Shown in pieces: positions 12,308 to 23,889 of a stretch of DNA of 64,000 bases. Each line of letters opens with the position of its first letter. Positions within the stretch are counted from its first letter, which is position 1. The notes beneath the pieces were generated by a model. It was given only the letters and a program-made list of their open reading frames with translations. It was not told the DNA's origin and did no database searches. The DNA is taken from positions 3,745,666-3,809,665 of the forward strand of contig OZ024808.1 in assembly GCA_964017045.1 (NCBI GenBank), read 5' to 3'. Source of the stretch: Omphiscola glabra. Lineage: Eukaryota > Mollusca > Gastropoda > Lymnaeidae. Made by a program: the position numbers and the translations under genes.

Positions 12308-13187
12308 CTCAAATATGTTGTAAAGCAATGAATACACATGATATAGTGCTCAAATATGTCGTAAAGCAATGAATACACATATGATATAGTGCTCAAATAT
12401 GCTGTAAATCAATGAATACACATATGATATAGTGCTCAAATATGCTGTAAATCAATGAATACACATATGATATAGTGCTCAAATATGTCGTAAAGCAATG
12501 AATACAAATATGATATAGTGCTCAAATATGTCGTAAAGCAATGAATACACATATGATATAATGCTCAAATATGTCGTAAAGCAATGAATATACATATGAT
12601 ATAGTGCTCAAATGTGTCGTAAAGCAATGAATACACATATGATATAGTGCTAAAAATGTCGTAAAGCAATGAAGACACATATGATGTAGTGCTAAAATAT
12701 GCTGTAAAGCAATGAATACACATATGATATAGTGCTCAAATATGTTGTAAAGCAATGAATACAGATATGATATTGTGCTCAAATATGCCGTAAAGCAATG
12801 AATACACATATGATATAGTGCTAAAAATGTCGTAAAGCAATGAAGACACATATGATGTAGTGCTCAAATATGTTGTAAAGCAATGAATACACATATGATG
12901 TATTGCTCAAATATGTTGTAAAGCAATGAATACACATATGATATAGTGCTCAAATGTGTTGTAAAGCAATGAATACACATATGATGTAGTGCTCAAATAT
13001 GTTGTAAAGCAATGAATACACATATGATGTATTGCTCAAATATGTTGTAAAGCAATGAATACACATATGATATAGTGCTCAAATATGTTGTAAAGCAATG
13101 AATACACATATGATATAGTGCTCAAATATGTTGTAAAGCAATGAATACACATATGATATAGTGCTCAAATATGTTGTAAAGCAATGG
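12308..13187. repeat. 43-bp tandem array with higher-order structure
   Basis: About 20 copies around ctcaaatatgttgtaaagca and cacatatgatatagtg. The variant gctaaaaatgtcg plus gaagacac recurs 172 bp apart (four units), and tattgctcaaatatg recurs 129 bp apart (three units). Confidence 0.95.
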
Positions 13188-13762
13188 ATAAAAAAAATTA
13201 CAGTAAAAATCTTATTCACTGCTGAAATAGCCTGTGCCAGTTACACAGTGTAAGTGTAAGTATAGAAAATGTCAAAAATTGTGTTCGTTTTTCGGAGCAC
13301 GGATAAAAAGATTATTTTTTTTTAAATGGATCAGACTGTCGAAAATAAGCATAGAAGGAATTCCTGTTACGATTTTTTAGATTAAAGAAAAATCTCCCAG
13401 TATTAGCTTTCCCGCTAAAATATCAAAATTACTAACTTGATAATAATCACGATTATGCAGATAGTATTGACAAGAAAAAGATTTCTACACAAAGTTCATT
13501 ACATGTTATTTTGAATAGGCTTATATAAGAAAAACGATTTTTGCTCCCACCCCATTTTGAAATGCAGCCCGGAGCGGTCACCCACTTCACCCCAACCCGA
13601 TTCGTCACTTCCTCAACCCCATTTGGTGAGAACTTAACAATACACATTATCTTTGCGAAACGCTTCACCTTTACAACACACATGACCTTTCACTACACAT
13701 GGCCTTTACAACACACGTGACCTTTACAACGCACAATATGAATGACCTTTGTATAATAACAT
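13188..13762. other. Non-coding stretch
   Basis: AT-rich unique DNA with short acacatggcctttacaac-type repeats at 13675-13730. No gene recognised. Confidence 0.5.
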
Positions 13763-13868
13763 CATGGTACCTGTCATCCATCATGGTACCTGTCATCCAT
13801 CATGGTACCTGTCATCCATCATGGTACCTGTCATCCATCATGGTACCTGTCATTCATCATGGTACTGT
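13763..13868. repeat. 19-bp tandem array
   Basis: Five to six copies of catggtacctgtcatccat. Confidence 0.92.
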
Positions 13869-13883
13869 CACCTATCACAATAC

Positions 13884-13976
13884 CAGTGGTGTAGCAAGGG
13901 TTAGTGCCATCAAGGTACCTGTACCCCATCATAGTATCTTCCCCGGGTCATCATGGTACCTAGCTATCCGCCATTG
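13884..13976. mobile_element. Possible short copy of the CAGTGGCGTAG MITE family
   Basis: 93 bp from CAGTGGTGTAGCAAGGG to AGCTATCCGCCATTG, sharing ttagtgccatc with other copies. The interior contains catggtacct motifs of the neighbouring minisatellite, suggesting array and element have interacted. Ends are degenerate. Confidence 0.4.
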
Positions 13977-14267
13977 ATATTAACCGTTGTGTCCCCATCC
14001 CAACCCTACACGCTGGTATCATTTCTCCTCCCCCCCCCCCGCCCCCCATGATTTTATTGATATTTTCATGCTTCATCGTCTGCTCGGTGTGCCATTTTGC
14101 CTCCCACCAATTCCGGCCATGTTTATGGCGGGAGAATTCGGTGCAAAGCAGTTGTCGACCCCTTCCACCCGACAGCTCATGAATATTCATGGCACGTTGC
14201 TGTCGCGAGCTCTGCTCATTAAATGTTGCATTTGTGTGTTTGAAATTTGAGTCCTGCCAGGTCCTTC

Positions 14268-14665
14268 AGGACATGGGAAACACATCTCCCAACGGGACAT
14301 GGGAAGCCCATCTCCCTTTAGGACATGGGAAACACATCCCCAAACAGTACCTAGGAAATACATATCCCAACAGTACCTGGGAAATACATATCCCAACAGT
14401 ACCTGGGAAATACATATCCCAACAGTACCTGGGAAATACATATCCCAACAGAAACTAAGAAATACATATCCCAACAGCAACTGGGAAATACATATCCCAA
14501 CAGTACCTGGGAAATACACATCCCAACAGCAACTGGGAAATACATATCCCAACAGTACCTGGGAAATACACATCCCAACAGCAAATGGGAAATACACATC
14601 CCAACAGCAACTGGAAAATACATATCCCAACAGTACCTGGGAAATACATATCCCAACAGTTTGTG
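14268..14665. repeat. 26-bp tandem array with internal hairpin
   Basis: About 15 copies. The unit carries TGGGAAATACATATCCCA (5-bp arms). The first copies are diverged (gggacatgggaa) and later ones uniform. Confidence 0.94.
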
Positions 14666-14669
14666 GGAA

Positions 14670-15160
14670 TTTCATCCTCTATGTCCAATGTATCAGGGGT
14701 TTCAGTGACGTCATCTAGGTACATTGTATCAGGGCTAGACCGAGAGCGATATTTCAACAGGTGCGGATAAACGAATATCCTAGAAATTAGCAGCGGAATA
14801 AATTGCATCAGGATTTTGGCTTTAAGGAAATGCGAGTGGGTCGAGTGTTTGGGGGGGGGGGGGGGGAGTGTGGCAGAGCGAGGGCAAGGGCGAGGCTTTC
14901 ATGAAAGATTACAGGGGTAGGAGAGCAGGGGTGGAGAGCAGAGGGGTGGAGAGAATAGTTTTGTTTAGTTCATTCATTTTAAATGCGCCACGTTTTACCA
15001 AATAACATAAGCCAAGCTTTCAACTTCAGGGTCAAGCAGGGCGCATAACTGGGAGAACAAAACAACAACAACCCAACAAACATCACATCCGTACCACACG
15101 AGATATACAAATATTTTATTTAAATAAATCATTACGCATGCGCGAAGAGAGGGATTAAAA
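14670..15160. other. Non-coding stretch
   Basis: A G run at 14851, an aggggtggagagcag repeat near 14930, and an NRF1-like ACGCATGCGCGAA at 15133. No gene recognised. Confidence 0.5.
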
Positions 15161-15165
15161 AAAAA

Positions 15166-18100
15166 CAAGTTAGCGACTAATGTCCCTTAAATCTTGCTGG
15201 CCAAGTTAGTGAGTAATGTGCCTTAAGTCTTGCTGGCCAAGTTAGTGAGTAATGTCCCTTAAGCCTTGCTGGCAAAGTTAGTGAGTAATGTCCCTAAAGT
15301 CTTGCTAGCCAAGTTAGTGAGTAATGTCCCTTAAATCTTGCTGGCCAAGTTAGCGAGTAATGTGCCTTAAGTCTTGCTGGCCAAGTTAGTGAGTGATGTC
15401 CCTTAAATCTTGCTGGCCAAGTTAGTGAGTAATGTCCCTTAAACCTTGCTGGCCAAGCTAGTGAGTAATGTCCCTTAAACCTTGCTTAACAAGCTAGTGA
15501 GTAATGTCCCTTAAACCTTGCTGGCCAAGTTAGTGAGTAATGTCCCTTAAACCTTGCTGGTCAAGCTAGTGAGTAATGTCCCTTAAAGCTTGCTGGCCAA
15601 GCTAGTGAGTAATGTCCCTTAAGTCTTGCTGGCCAAGCTAGTGAGTAATGTCCCTTAAGTCTTGCTGGCCAAGCTAGTGATTAATGTCCCTTAAACCTTG
15701 CTGGCCAAGTTAGTGAGTAATGTCCCTTAAACCTTGCTGGCCAAGTTAGTGAGTAATGTCCCTTAAGTCTTGCTGGCCAAGCTAGTGAGTAATGTACCTT
15801 AAGTCTTGCTGGTCAAGCTAATGAGTAATGTCCCTTAAACCTTGCTGGCCAAGCTAGTGAGTAATGTCCCTTAAGTCTTCCTGGCCAAGTTAGTGAGTAA
15901 CGTCCCTTAAACCTTGCTGGCCAAGCTAGTGAGTAATGTCCCTTAAGTCTTGCAGGCCAAGTTAGTGAGTAATGTCCCTTAAGTCTTGCTGGCCAAGCTA
16001 GTGAGTAATGTCCCTTAAACCTTGCTGGCCAAGCTAGTGAGTAATGTCCCTTAAACCTTGCTGGCCAAGCTAGTTAGTAATGACCCTTAAACCTTGCTGG
16101 CCAAGTTAGTGAGTAATGTCCCTTAAGTTTTGCTGGCCAAACTAGTGAGTAAAGTCCCTTAAACCTTGCTGGTCAAGCTAGTGAGTAATGTCCCTTAAAC
16201 CTTGCTGGCCAAGCTAGTGAGTAAAGTCCCTTAAGTCTTGCTGGCCAAGCTAGTGAGTAATGTCCCTTAAACCTTGCTGGCCAAGCTAGTGAGTAATGTC
16301 CCTTAAACCTTGCTGGCCAAGTTAGTGAGTAATGTCCCTTAAACCTTGCTTGCCAAGTTAGTGAGTAATGTCCCTTAAGCCTTGCTGGCCAAGTTAGTGA
16401 GTAATGTCCCTTAAGTCCTTCTGGCCAAGCTAGTGAGTAATGTCCCTTAAGTCTTGCTGGCCAAGCTAGTGAGTAATGTCCCTTAAACCTTGCTTAACAA
16501 GCTAGTGAGTAATGTCCCTTAAACCTTGCTGGACAAGCTAGTGAGTAATGTCCCTTAAACCTTGCTGGCCAAGCTCGTGAGTAATGTCCCTTAAACCTTG
16601 CTGGCCAAGCTAGTGAGTAATGTCCCTTAAACCTTGCTGGCCAAGCTAGTGAGTAATGTCCCTTAAACCTTGCTGGCCAAGTTAGTGAGTAATGTCCCTT
16701 AAACCTTGCTGGCCAAGTTAGTGAGTAATGTCCATTAAACCTTGCTGGCCAAGTTAGTGAGTAATGTCCATTAAACCTTGCTGGCCAAGCTAGTGAGTAA
16801 TGTCCCTTAAGTCTTGCTGGCCAAGCTAGTGAGTAATGTCCCTTAAACCTTGCTTAACAAGCTAGTGAGTAATGTCCCTTAAACCTTGCTGGCCAAATTA
16901 GTGAGTAATGTCCCTTAAACCTTGCTGCCAAGTTAGTGATTTATGTCCCTTAAACCTTGCTGGCCAAGTTAGTGAGTAATGTCCCTTAAGTCCTTCTGGC
17001 CAAGCTAGTGAGTAATGTCCCTTAAGTCTTGCTGGCCAAGCTAGTGAGTAATGTCCCTTAAACCTTGCTGGCCAAGCTAGTGAGTAATGTCCCTTAAACC
17101 TTGCTGGCCAAGCTAGTGAGTAATGTCCCTTTAGTCTTGCTGGCCAAGCTAGTGAGTAATGTCCCTTAAGTCTTGCTGGCCAAGTTAGTGAGTAATGTCC
17201 CTTAAACCTTGCTGGCCAAGTTAGTGAGTAATGTCCCTTAAACCTTGCTGGTCAAGTTAGTGAGTAATGTCCCTTAAAACTTGCTGGCCAAGCTAGTGAG
17301 TAATGTCCCTTAAACCTTGCTGGCCAAGCTAGTGAGTAATGACCCTTAAACCTTGCTGGCCAAGTTAGTGAGTAATGTCCCTTAAACCTTGCTGGTCAAG
17401 TTAGTGAGTAATGTCCCTTAAAACTTGCTGGCCAAGCTAGTGAGTAATGTCCCTTAAACCTTGCTGGCCAAGCTAGTTAGTAATGACCCTTAAACCTTGC
17501 TGGCCAAGTTAGTGAGTAATGTCCCTTAAGTTTTGCTGGCCAAACTAGTGAGTAAAGTCCCTTAAGTCTTGCTGGCCAAGCTAGTGAGTAATGTCCCTTA
17601 AGTCTTGCTGGCCAAGTTGTGAGTAATGTCCCTTAAACCTTGCTGGCCAAGCTAGTGAGTAATGTCCTTTAGTCTTGCTGGCCAAGCTAGTGAGTAATGT
17701 CCCTTAAACCTTGCTGGCCAAGTTAGTGAGTAATGTCCCTTAAACCTTGCTGGCCAAGTTAGTGAGTAATGTCCCTTAAACCTTGCTGGCCAAGTTAGTG
17801 AGTAATGTCCATTAAACCTTGCTGGCCAAGCTAGTAAGTAATGTCCCTTAAGTCTTGCAGGCCAAGCTAATGAGTAATGTCCCTTAAACCTTGCTGGCCA
17901 AGCTAGTGAGTAATGTCCCTTAAGTCTTGCTGGCCAAGCTAGTGAGTAATGTCCCTTAAACCTTGCTGGCCAAGCTAGTGAGTAATGTCCCTTAAACCTT
18001 GCTGGCCAAGTTTGTGAGTAATGTCCCTTTAGTCTTGCTGGCCAAGCTAGTGAGTAATGTCCCTTAAACCTTGCTGGCCAAGTTAGAGAGTAATGTCCCT

Positions 18101-19293
18101 TAAACCTTGCTGGCCAAGCTAGTGAGTAATGTCCCTTAAACCTTGCTGGTCAAGTTAGTGAGTAATGTCCCTTAAACCTTGCTGGCCAAGCTAGTGAGTA
18201 ATGTCCCTTAAACCTTGCTGGCCAAGCTAGTGAGTAATGTCCCTTAAACCTTGCTGGCCAAGCTAGTGAGTAATGTCCCTTAAACCTTGCTGGCCAAGCT
18301 AGTGAGTAATGTCCCTTAAACCTTGCTGGCCAAGCTAGTGAATAATGTCCCTTAAGTCTTGCTGGCCAAGTTAGTGAGTAATGTCCCTTAAACCTTGCTG
18401 GCCAAGTTAGTGAGTAATGTCCCTTAAACCTTGCTGGCCAAGCTAGTGAGTAATGTCCCTTAAACCTTGCTGGCCAAGCTAGTGAGTAATGTCCCTTAAA
18501 CCTTGCTGGCCAAGCTAGTGAGTAATGTCCCTTAAACCTTGCTGGCCAAGTTTGTGAGTAATGTCCCTTTAGTCTTGCTGGCCAAGCTAGTGAGTAATGT
18601 CCCTTAAGTCTTGCTGGCCAAGCTAGTGAGTAATGTCCCTTAAGTCTTGCTGGCCAAGCTAGTGAGTAATGTCCCTTAAACCTTGCTGGCCAAGCTAGTG
18701 AGTAATGTCCCTTAAACCTTGCTGGCCAAGCTAGTGAGTAATGTCCCTTAAACCTTGCTGGCCAAGCTAGTGAGTAATGTCCCTTAAGTCTTGCTGGCCA
18801 AGCTTGTGAGTAATGTCCCTTAAACCTTGCTGGCCAAGCTAGTGAGTAATGTCCCTTAAACCCTTCTGGCCAAGCTAGTGAGTAATGTCCCTTAAACCTT
18901 GCTGGTCAAGCTAGTGAGTAATGTCCCTTAAACCTTGCTGGCCAAGCTAGTGAATAATGTCCCTTAAACCTTGCTGGCCAAGTTAGTGAGTAATGTCCCT
19001 TAAACCTTGCTGGCCAAGTTAGTGAGTAATGTCCCTTAAACCTTGCTGGCCAAGTTACTGAGTAATGTCCCTTAAACCTTGCTGGCCAAGCTAGTGAGTA
19101 ATGTCCCTTAAACCTTGATGGCCAAGCTAGCGAGTAATGTCCTTTAAACCTTGCTGGCCAAGCTAGCGAGTAATGTCCCTTAAACCTTGCTGGCCAAGCT
19201 AGTGAGTAATGTCCCTTAAGTCTTGCTGGCCAAGCTACTGAGTAATGTCCCTTAAACCTTGCTGGCCAAGCTAGCGAGTAATGTCCCTTAAAC
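15166..19293. repeat. 36-bp satellite-like array, about 4.1 kb
   Basis: About 115 copies around ccttgctggccaagctagtg and agtaatgtcccttaaa. Diagnostic variants (gtcttgc/accttgc, gttagtg/gctagtg, gcttaacaag, taatgaccc) are shared by distant copies, showing block duplication. It is the longest repeat in the window. A T-run and unique sequence follow at 19308. Confidence 0.98.
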
Positions 19294-19394
19294 CTTGCAG
19301 GTCATAAAAAAGAATTTTTTTTTTTTTGTTATTGGGTTGTGTGGGGGTGGAGAAAAAAAAGGGGGTTAATGGCGAACGAGTGTGCAGTGTTTAA

Positions 19395-19531
19395 GCTTTG
19401 AAGTAATCACTAGATTATGTTACTTTGAAGTAATCACTATATTATGTTACTTTGAAGTAGTCACTATATTATGTTACTTTGAAGTAATCACTAGATTTTG
19501 TTACTTTGAAGTAATCACTAGATTATGTTAC
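19395..19531. repeat. 27-bp tandem array
   Basis: Five copies of a unit with actttgaagtaatcactaga and ttatgtt. Confidence 0.93.
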
Positions 19532-19592
19532 TCTTATTGGGTCATCAATTTAAGGTTGTTACGTCATAAAGATGTCTTCCATTTCGTGATAA

Positions 19593-20062
19593 ATCTCCCA
19601 CGGTGGTAAGTCTCCCGCGATGATCAAGTCTCCCACGATGGTAAGTCTCCCGCGATGATCAAGTCTCCCACGATGGTTAGTCTAACACGATGGTAAGTCT
19701 CCCGCGATGATCAAGTCTCCCACGATGGTAAGTCTCCCACGATGATCTAGTCTCCCGCGATGGTAAGTCTCCCACGATGGTAAGTCTCACACGATGGTAA
19801 GTCTCCCACGATGGTAAGTCTCCCGCGATGATCAAGTCTCACACGATGGTAAGTCTCCCATGATGATCAAGTCTCCCGCGATGGTAAGTCTCCCACGATG
19901 GTAATTCTCCCACGATGGTAAGTCTCCAGCGATGATCAAATCTCCCACGATGGTAAGTCTCCCACGACGGTAAGTCTCCCACGATGATCAAGTCTCCAGG
20001 GATGCTAAGTCTCCCGGGATGGTAAAGTCTCCCGCGATGATAAAGTCTCCCACGATAATATG
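19593..20062. repeat. 17/18-bp tandem array
   Basis: About 27 copies alternating between gatggtaagtctcccac and gatgatcaagtctccc. Many copies contain gtaagt, a donor-like hexamer. Confidence 0.93.
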
Positions 20063-20686
20063 TTTCACGCAATAAGTCCCCAAATGATAATCTACATTCA
20101 ATAAACAAAGGGCTGTTGTTTTGTGTTGGTTTCAATCCTCCAACATGTTGCACGTTGTGGGCCAGGTAACGGCTTACAAGGGTATCATAGTGAAGTGGAC
20201 CAACCCCCCTGACCTCCCTTGGCGCCCATGTTTGTTTCGTTGCGGCCGGGCCCCCCAGATTAGCAACACTAACAATAAACAAATGCTGTTCCTGTAACGG
20301 CCTAAAACACACGGGTTACGAGGTGTGGACAAACCAGGGGTGAGAATTCTTCATTCAGCTTCATATCCTTTCTTCCCTCCCCTAGCCCCGCTCCACAACC
20401 CCCTCCCCCAAATTGTTGGCTCAGCCTTAAAGACTTCACTTCTGTTGGACGCTTCAATAGGTAATGAAAGCACTCGTTTAGTATGTGTGCATTTTTGAGG
20501 GGGTTGGGGGTAAGGAGCAGTTGGGGGTAAGGGACATTTAGGGGTAAGGGGGTGTTACGATCTGGCTAAGTTAGAAATGACGAAGGGGACGTAACCCCAT
20601 TTAAAAAAATATTTTTAGAATGTAGAAATCTCAGGGAAAAGACCATCGGGGTTCAATCCGGGATGTTGGCCGAGATTCTATGTTGG
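20063..20686. other. Non-coding stretch
   Basis: Contains ggggtaaggagcagttgg-type short repeats (20500-20555). No gene recognised. Confidence 0.5.
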
Positions 20687-20775
20687 ACATGGTCCGAGGT
20701 GGATTGGGGACACGGTCCGAGGTGGGTTGGGGACACGGTCCGAGGTGGGTTGGGGACACGGTCCGAGGTGGGCTG
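20687..20775. repeat. 23-bp tandem array
   Basis: 3.5 copies of a unit with ggacacggtccgaggtgggt. Confidence 0.9.
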
Positions 20776-21595
20776 GGTCAAAGCTGACTCGTAGGAAAAG
20801 ACAGGGCCACGACCACCACACATCTGAACACTTGTCTATCAATCTCATTCATCTCAACGACCGCACGGCGAGGGCTTCGCATTATCTCGTGACAGCAATG
20901 AATTAATTTCAATTGAACGACCGAGCATGAAGCCTCATCTATGAGTTTGTAATCATCATCAAATATATACATATATGTAAATATATATATATATTAATAT
21001 AGATATCCACTGCTTCTGTGTAGATTTCTCAGAACTGTAAACGTGTGGTCATTTTATGGACCAGTTAACAAAAGAGATTGTGCTTCGTGGATTTTTGTGT
21101 GTGTATGGCGTGTCGTGTTGTCCAGATTTCCTCGGTTCGATACAAAACTTACATGGACCCTCATTGAAAGCGGCTTGGTCTCATGGCGAGTGGATAACTC
21201 CGTTGGCTCTGAGAACGCAGGGACAGTAACTGCTTGCGTTGACGTTTCACGGCAGAGTAACAACTGCCGTACAGCCCCCGTGAAAAGCTGGTTCTTGAAT
21301 CTCCGGACTCGCGTCTGTTCCCCCCACAATAACATTTAGCAGGCCCCAGACAAAGCCCTGGGCCCATAAACCCTCCTGGGTGACAAGCTGGTGTGACGTT
21401 AACGGTTAGGAGCCCCTTGGCCGAGAGGACGTCCCTTCAGGACAACAGCATTCAAATTGTTCGCAGGAGGACACTTTTTGTCAGAATTTTATTCTCTATT
21501 TGTCGTCTTGATAAAACCGCCCGCCATCGGCTTTAGTTACGTCACAACCTCCCGCGCCAGCCGGTGGCTACGTCATGATTTGTTTTTTGTAAGTC
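20776..21595. other. Stretch with an unassigned moderate ORF
   Basis: Overlapping open frames of 98 and 93 codons (plus 21043-21339, minus 21054-21335) lie in less AT-rich DNA. Neither shows a motif I recognise. Both strands being open argues that it is incidental. Confidence 0.35.
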
Positions 21596-21599
21596 GTTA

Positions 21600-21912
21600 G
21601 CAACGTCAAGTCTTTCTGTCTGAGCGCATAAAACGTCACCACTTTCTGAGTGAGCCAATATTACGTCACGACTTTCTATGTGAGCCAATAATACGTCACG
21701 ACTTAAAACCGTGTGAGCGAAAATACACGAGGGCTTTGTTACTTTGTGAACCAATATACGTTACGGCTTTCTGTGTGAACCAATACCAATATACGTCACG
21801 ACTTTCTGTGTGAACCAATACTTATTTACGTCACGACTTTCTGTGTGAACCAATATACGTCACGACTTTCTGTGTGAGCAAATATACGTCACGGCTTTCT
21901 GTGTGAGCAAAC
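21600..21912. repeat. About 29-bp irregular array with CCAAT and ACGTCA motifs
   Basis: About 10 copies of a unit carrying acgtcacgactttctgtgtg and accaata. At least six CCAAT pentamers and eight ACGTCA (or near) motifs occur. Unit length varies from 28 to 34. Confidence 0.88.
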
Positions 21913-23032
21913 ATACAGTAGGACCCACTATTTGTGCCAGTATATGTCTGGGCTCACTGCGTTAGCTGAAGGCTGTTGGCTGAGAAAAAAGACAACAGCA
22001 AAGAACCAGTCTAACTAAACAGATATTTGGTCTACTAAAGAGAGTGGCGGAACAATTAATAAATCGACCCAAGAAAATCGAAGTGAAATTTATTAATTCT
22101 TTTTTTTAAATGCTCAAGTTTTGATGACGTCATTAGTGTTATCACCAAAAACTATCAATATTTCGACAATTAAATCCTCTGATCGCCTTTGCGTGTGAGA
22201 CGGGAATTCTTTTGGTAGTGAAACACAGATAATTTTTTGTTCTGTGTAAGTTTCCTGTGTCTACTGTGGACTTTCTCTTGGATATACAAGATGTACATTA
22301 AGTTTCTTGTGCTGTGATGTCCCCCAAGGTAAGCCTCCACTCTCCTGCGTTGAAGAATGTAGTGCCCTTTGAAGTGTAATACAAAATACTAGTATTTTTT
22401 ATTTTTTTTTACTGTGATCTGAAAACCTTTTGTCCTGTCTAGTATATGAATTCATGTTTAGCATACCTTGTACTTATATATTATTTATACAACTTGAATG
22501 CAGTCCATCAATTATGTACTTCTGTACCAATGTGATTTCATGTGTTACCGTATTCCGGATGGGATTGGCAAGCCACCTACGAACTCACCGTAACCCACCC
22601 TCCCCCTATGGTCCTATAGTCAATGTTGACAGACGAACAACAACATACCGTATTCCAATGTAGCACTGTACAAATGTACACTTACTGGTGAACTTTTAAT
22701 TCTAATTCGGAGATAATTTAATCTCTCCATTTTGTTCGATAATAATGTTACAGAGAACCCAAGTAATAAGTCTTACCCATTTAATATCTACTACACTTGT
22801 CAAATATATTACCCATTTAATATCTATTTCTCATGTAATACCTGTTACCCATGTAGTATCCATATATTACTGCACATACACTTACATTCTGACATTCCTT
22901 CGATTCTTTCAAAATGGCCGCCTTGATACGAGAGTCCGGTTATTTCTCATTCTGTCGACTGGTGGAAAAGTGGGACAGGAAGTGGAATAAAGTTATAGAT
23001 TTGTTTTTCCTTTCAACTATCAAGTTTTCCAG
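21913..23032. other. Non-coding stretch
   Basis: Unique AT-rich DNA. It holds degenerate acccatttaatatctac repeats (22775-22865) and a short open ATG segment before a donor-like aag|gtaagc at 22330. No gene demonstrated. Confidence 0.4.
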
Positions 23033-23360
23033 TTGAATGTAACCAGGAGCAGCCACGTGACGAACACATCGAATGTGACAAGGAGCAGCCACGTGACGAA
23101 CACGTTGAATGTGACAAGGATCAGTGACGTGACGAACACATCGAATGTGACAAGGAGCAGCCACGTGACGAACACGTTGAATGTGACAAGGAGCAGCCAC
23201 GTGACGAAAACGTCGAATGTGACAAGGATCAGTTTAGTGACGAACTCGTCGAATGTGACAAGGAGCATCCACGTGACGAACACGTCGAATGTGACAAGGA
23301 GCAGTCACGTGACGAACACGTCGAATGTGACAAGCAGGAGTCACGTGACAAACACATGTT
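23033..23360. repeat. 36-bp array carrying CACGTG E-boxes
   Basis: Nine copies of a unit with cgaatgtgacaaggagcag and ccacgtgacgaacac. Seven copies hold a perfect CACGTG within cCACGTGACg or tCACGTGACg. Two copies have lost it (tgacgtgacg, tttagtgacg). Confidence 0.95.
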
Positions 23361-23424
23361 TCAATTTAAATATCCCTACCGATCTATAGCTAGCTGAAAT
23401 CTAAAGCTGTTCCTCTCATCTGAC

Positions 23425-23882
23425 TCCTTCCACCCTGTCGTGTTTTTCCACCCTGTCATGTCCTTCCACCCTGTCATGTCCTTATACCTGTTCCACTCTT
23501 TTCACACATCCAACTCCTTCCACCGGTTCCATTCCTTCCACCATTTCACTCCGTCGACCCATTCCTGTCTTTCCACACTTTCCACCCATTCCACACCTTC
23601 CACCCATTCCTCTCCTTCCACACCTTTTACCCATTCCACTCCTTCCACCCATTCCTCACCTTCCACCCATTCCTCACCTTCCACCCATTCCTCACCTTCC
23701 ACCCATTCCACTCCTTCCACCCATTCCTCACCTTCCACCCATTCCACTCCTTCCACCCATTCCACTCCTTCCACCCATTCCCCACCTTCCACCCATTTTA
23801 CACCTTCCACCAATTCCTCACCTTCCACCCATTCCACTTTTTCCATCCGTTCCACTCCTTCCACACATTCCACTCCTTCCAC
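23425..23882. repeat. 18-bp pyrimidine-rich tandem array
   Basis: About 24 copies of ccttccacccattccact-type units. The plus strand is nearly all C, T and A. Open frames on both strands are a by-product. Confidence 0.94.
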
Positions 23883-23889
23883 CTAGTGA

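Noticed and set aside
15166..19293. CRISPR-like array
   Set aside because: Direct repeats have no unique spacers, the unit is contiguous 36 bp, and the DNA is eukaryotic.
21043..21339. 98-codon plus-strand ORF as a gene
   Set aside because: No recognisable motif, the opposite strand is equally open, no splice or poly(A) context.
22315..22335. First coding exon ending aag|gtaagc
   Set aside because: Only four codons after the ATG and phase 0, which does not fit the phase-1 entry of the orphan exon at 27415; no other support.
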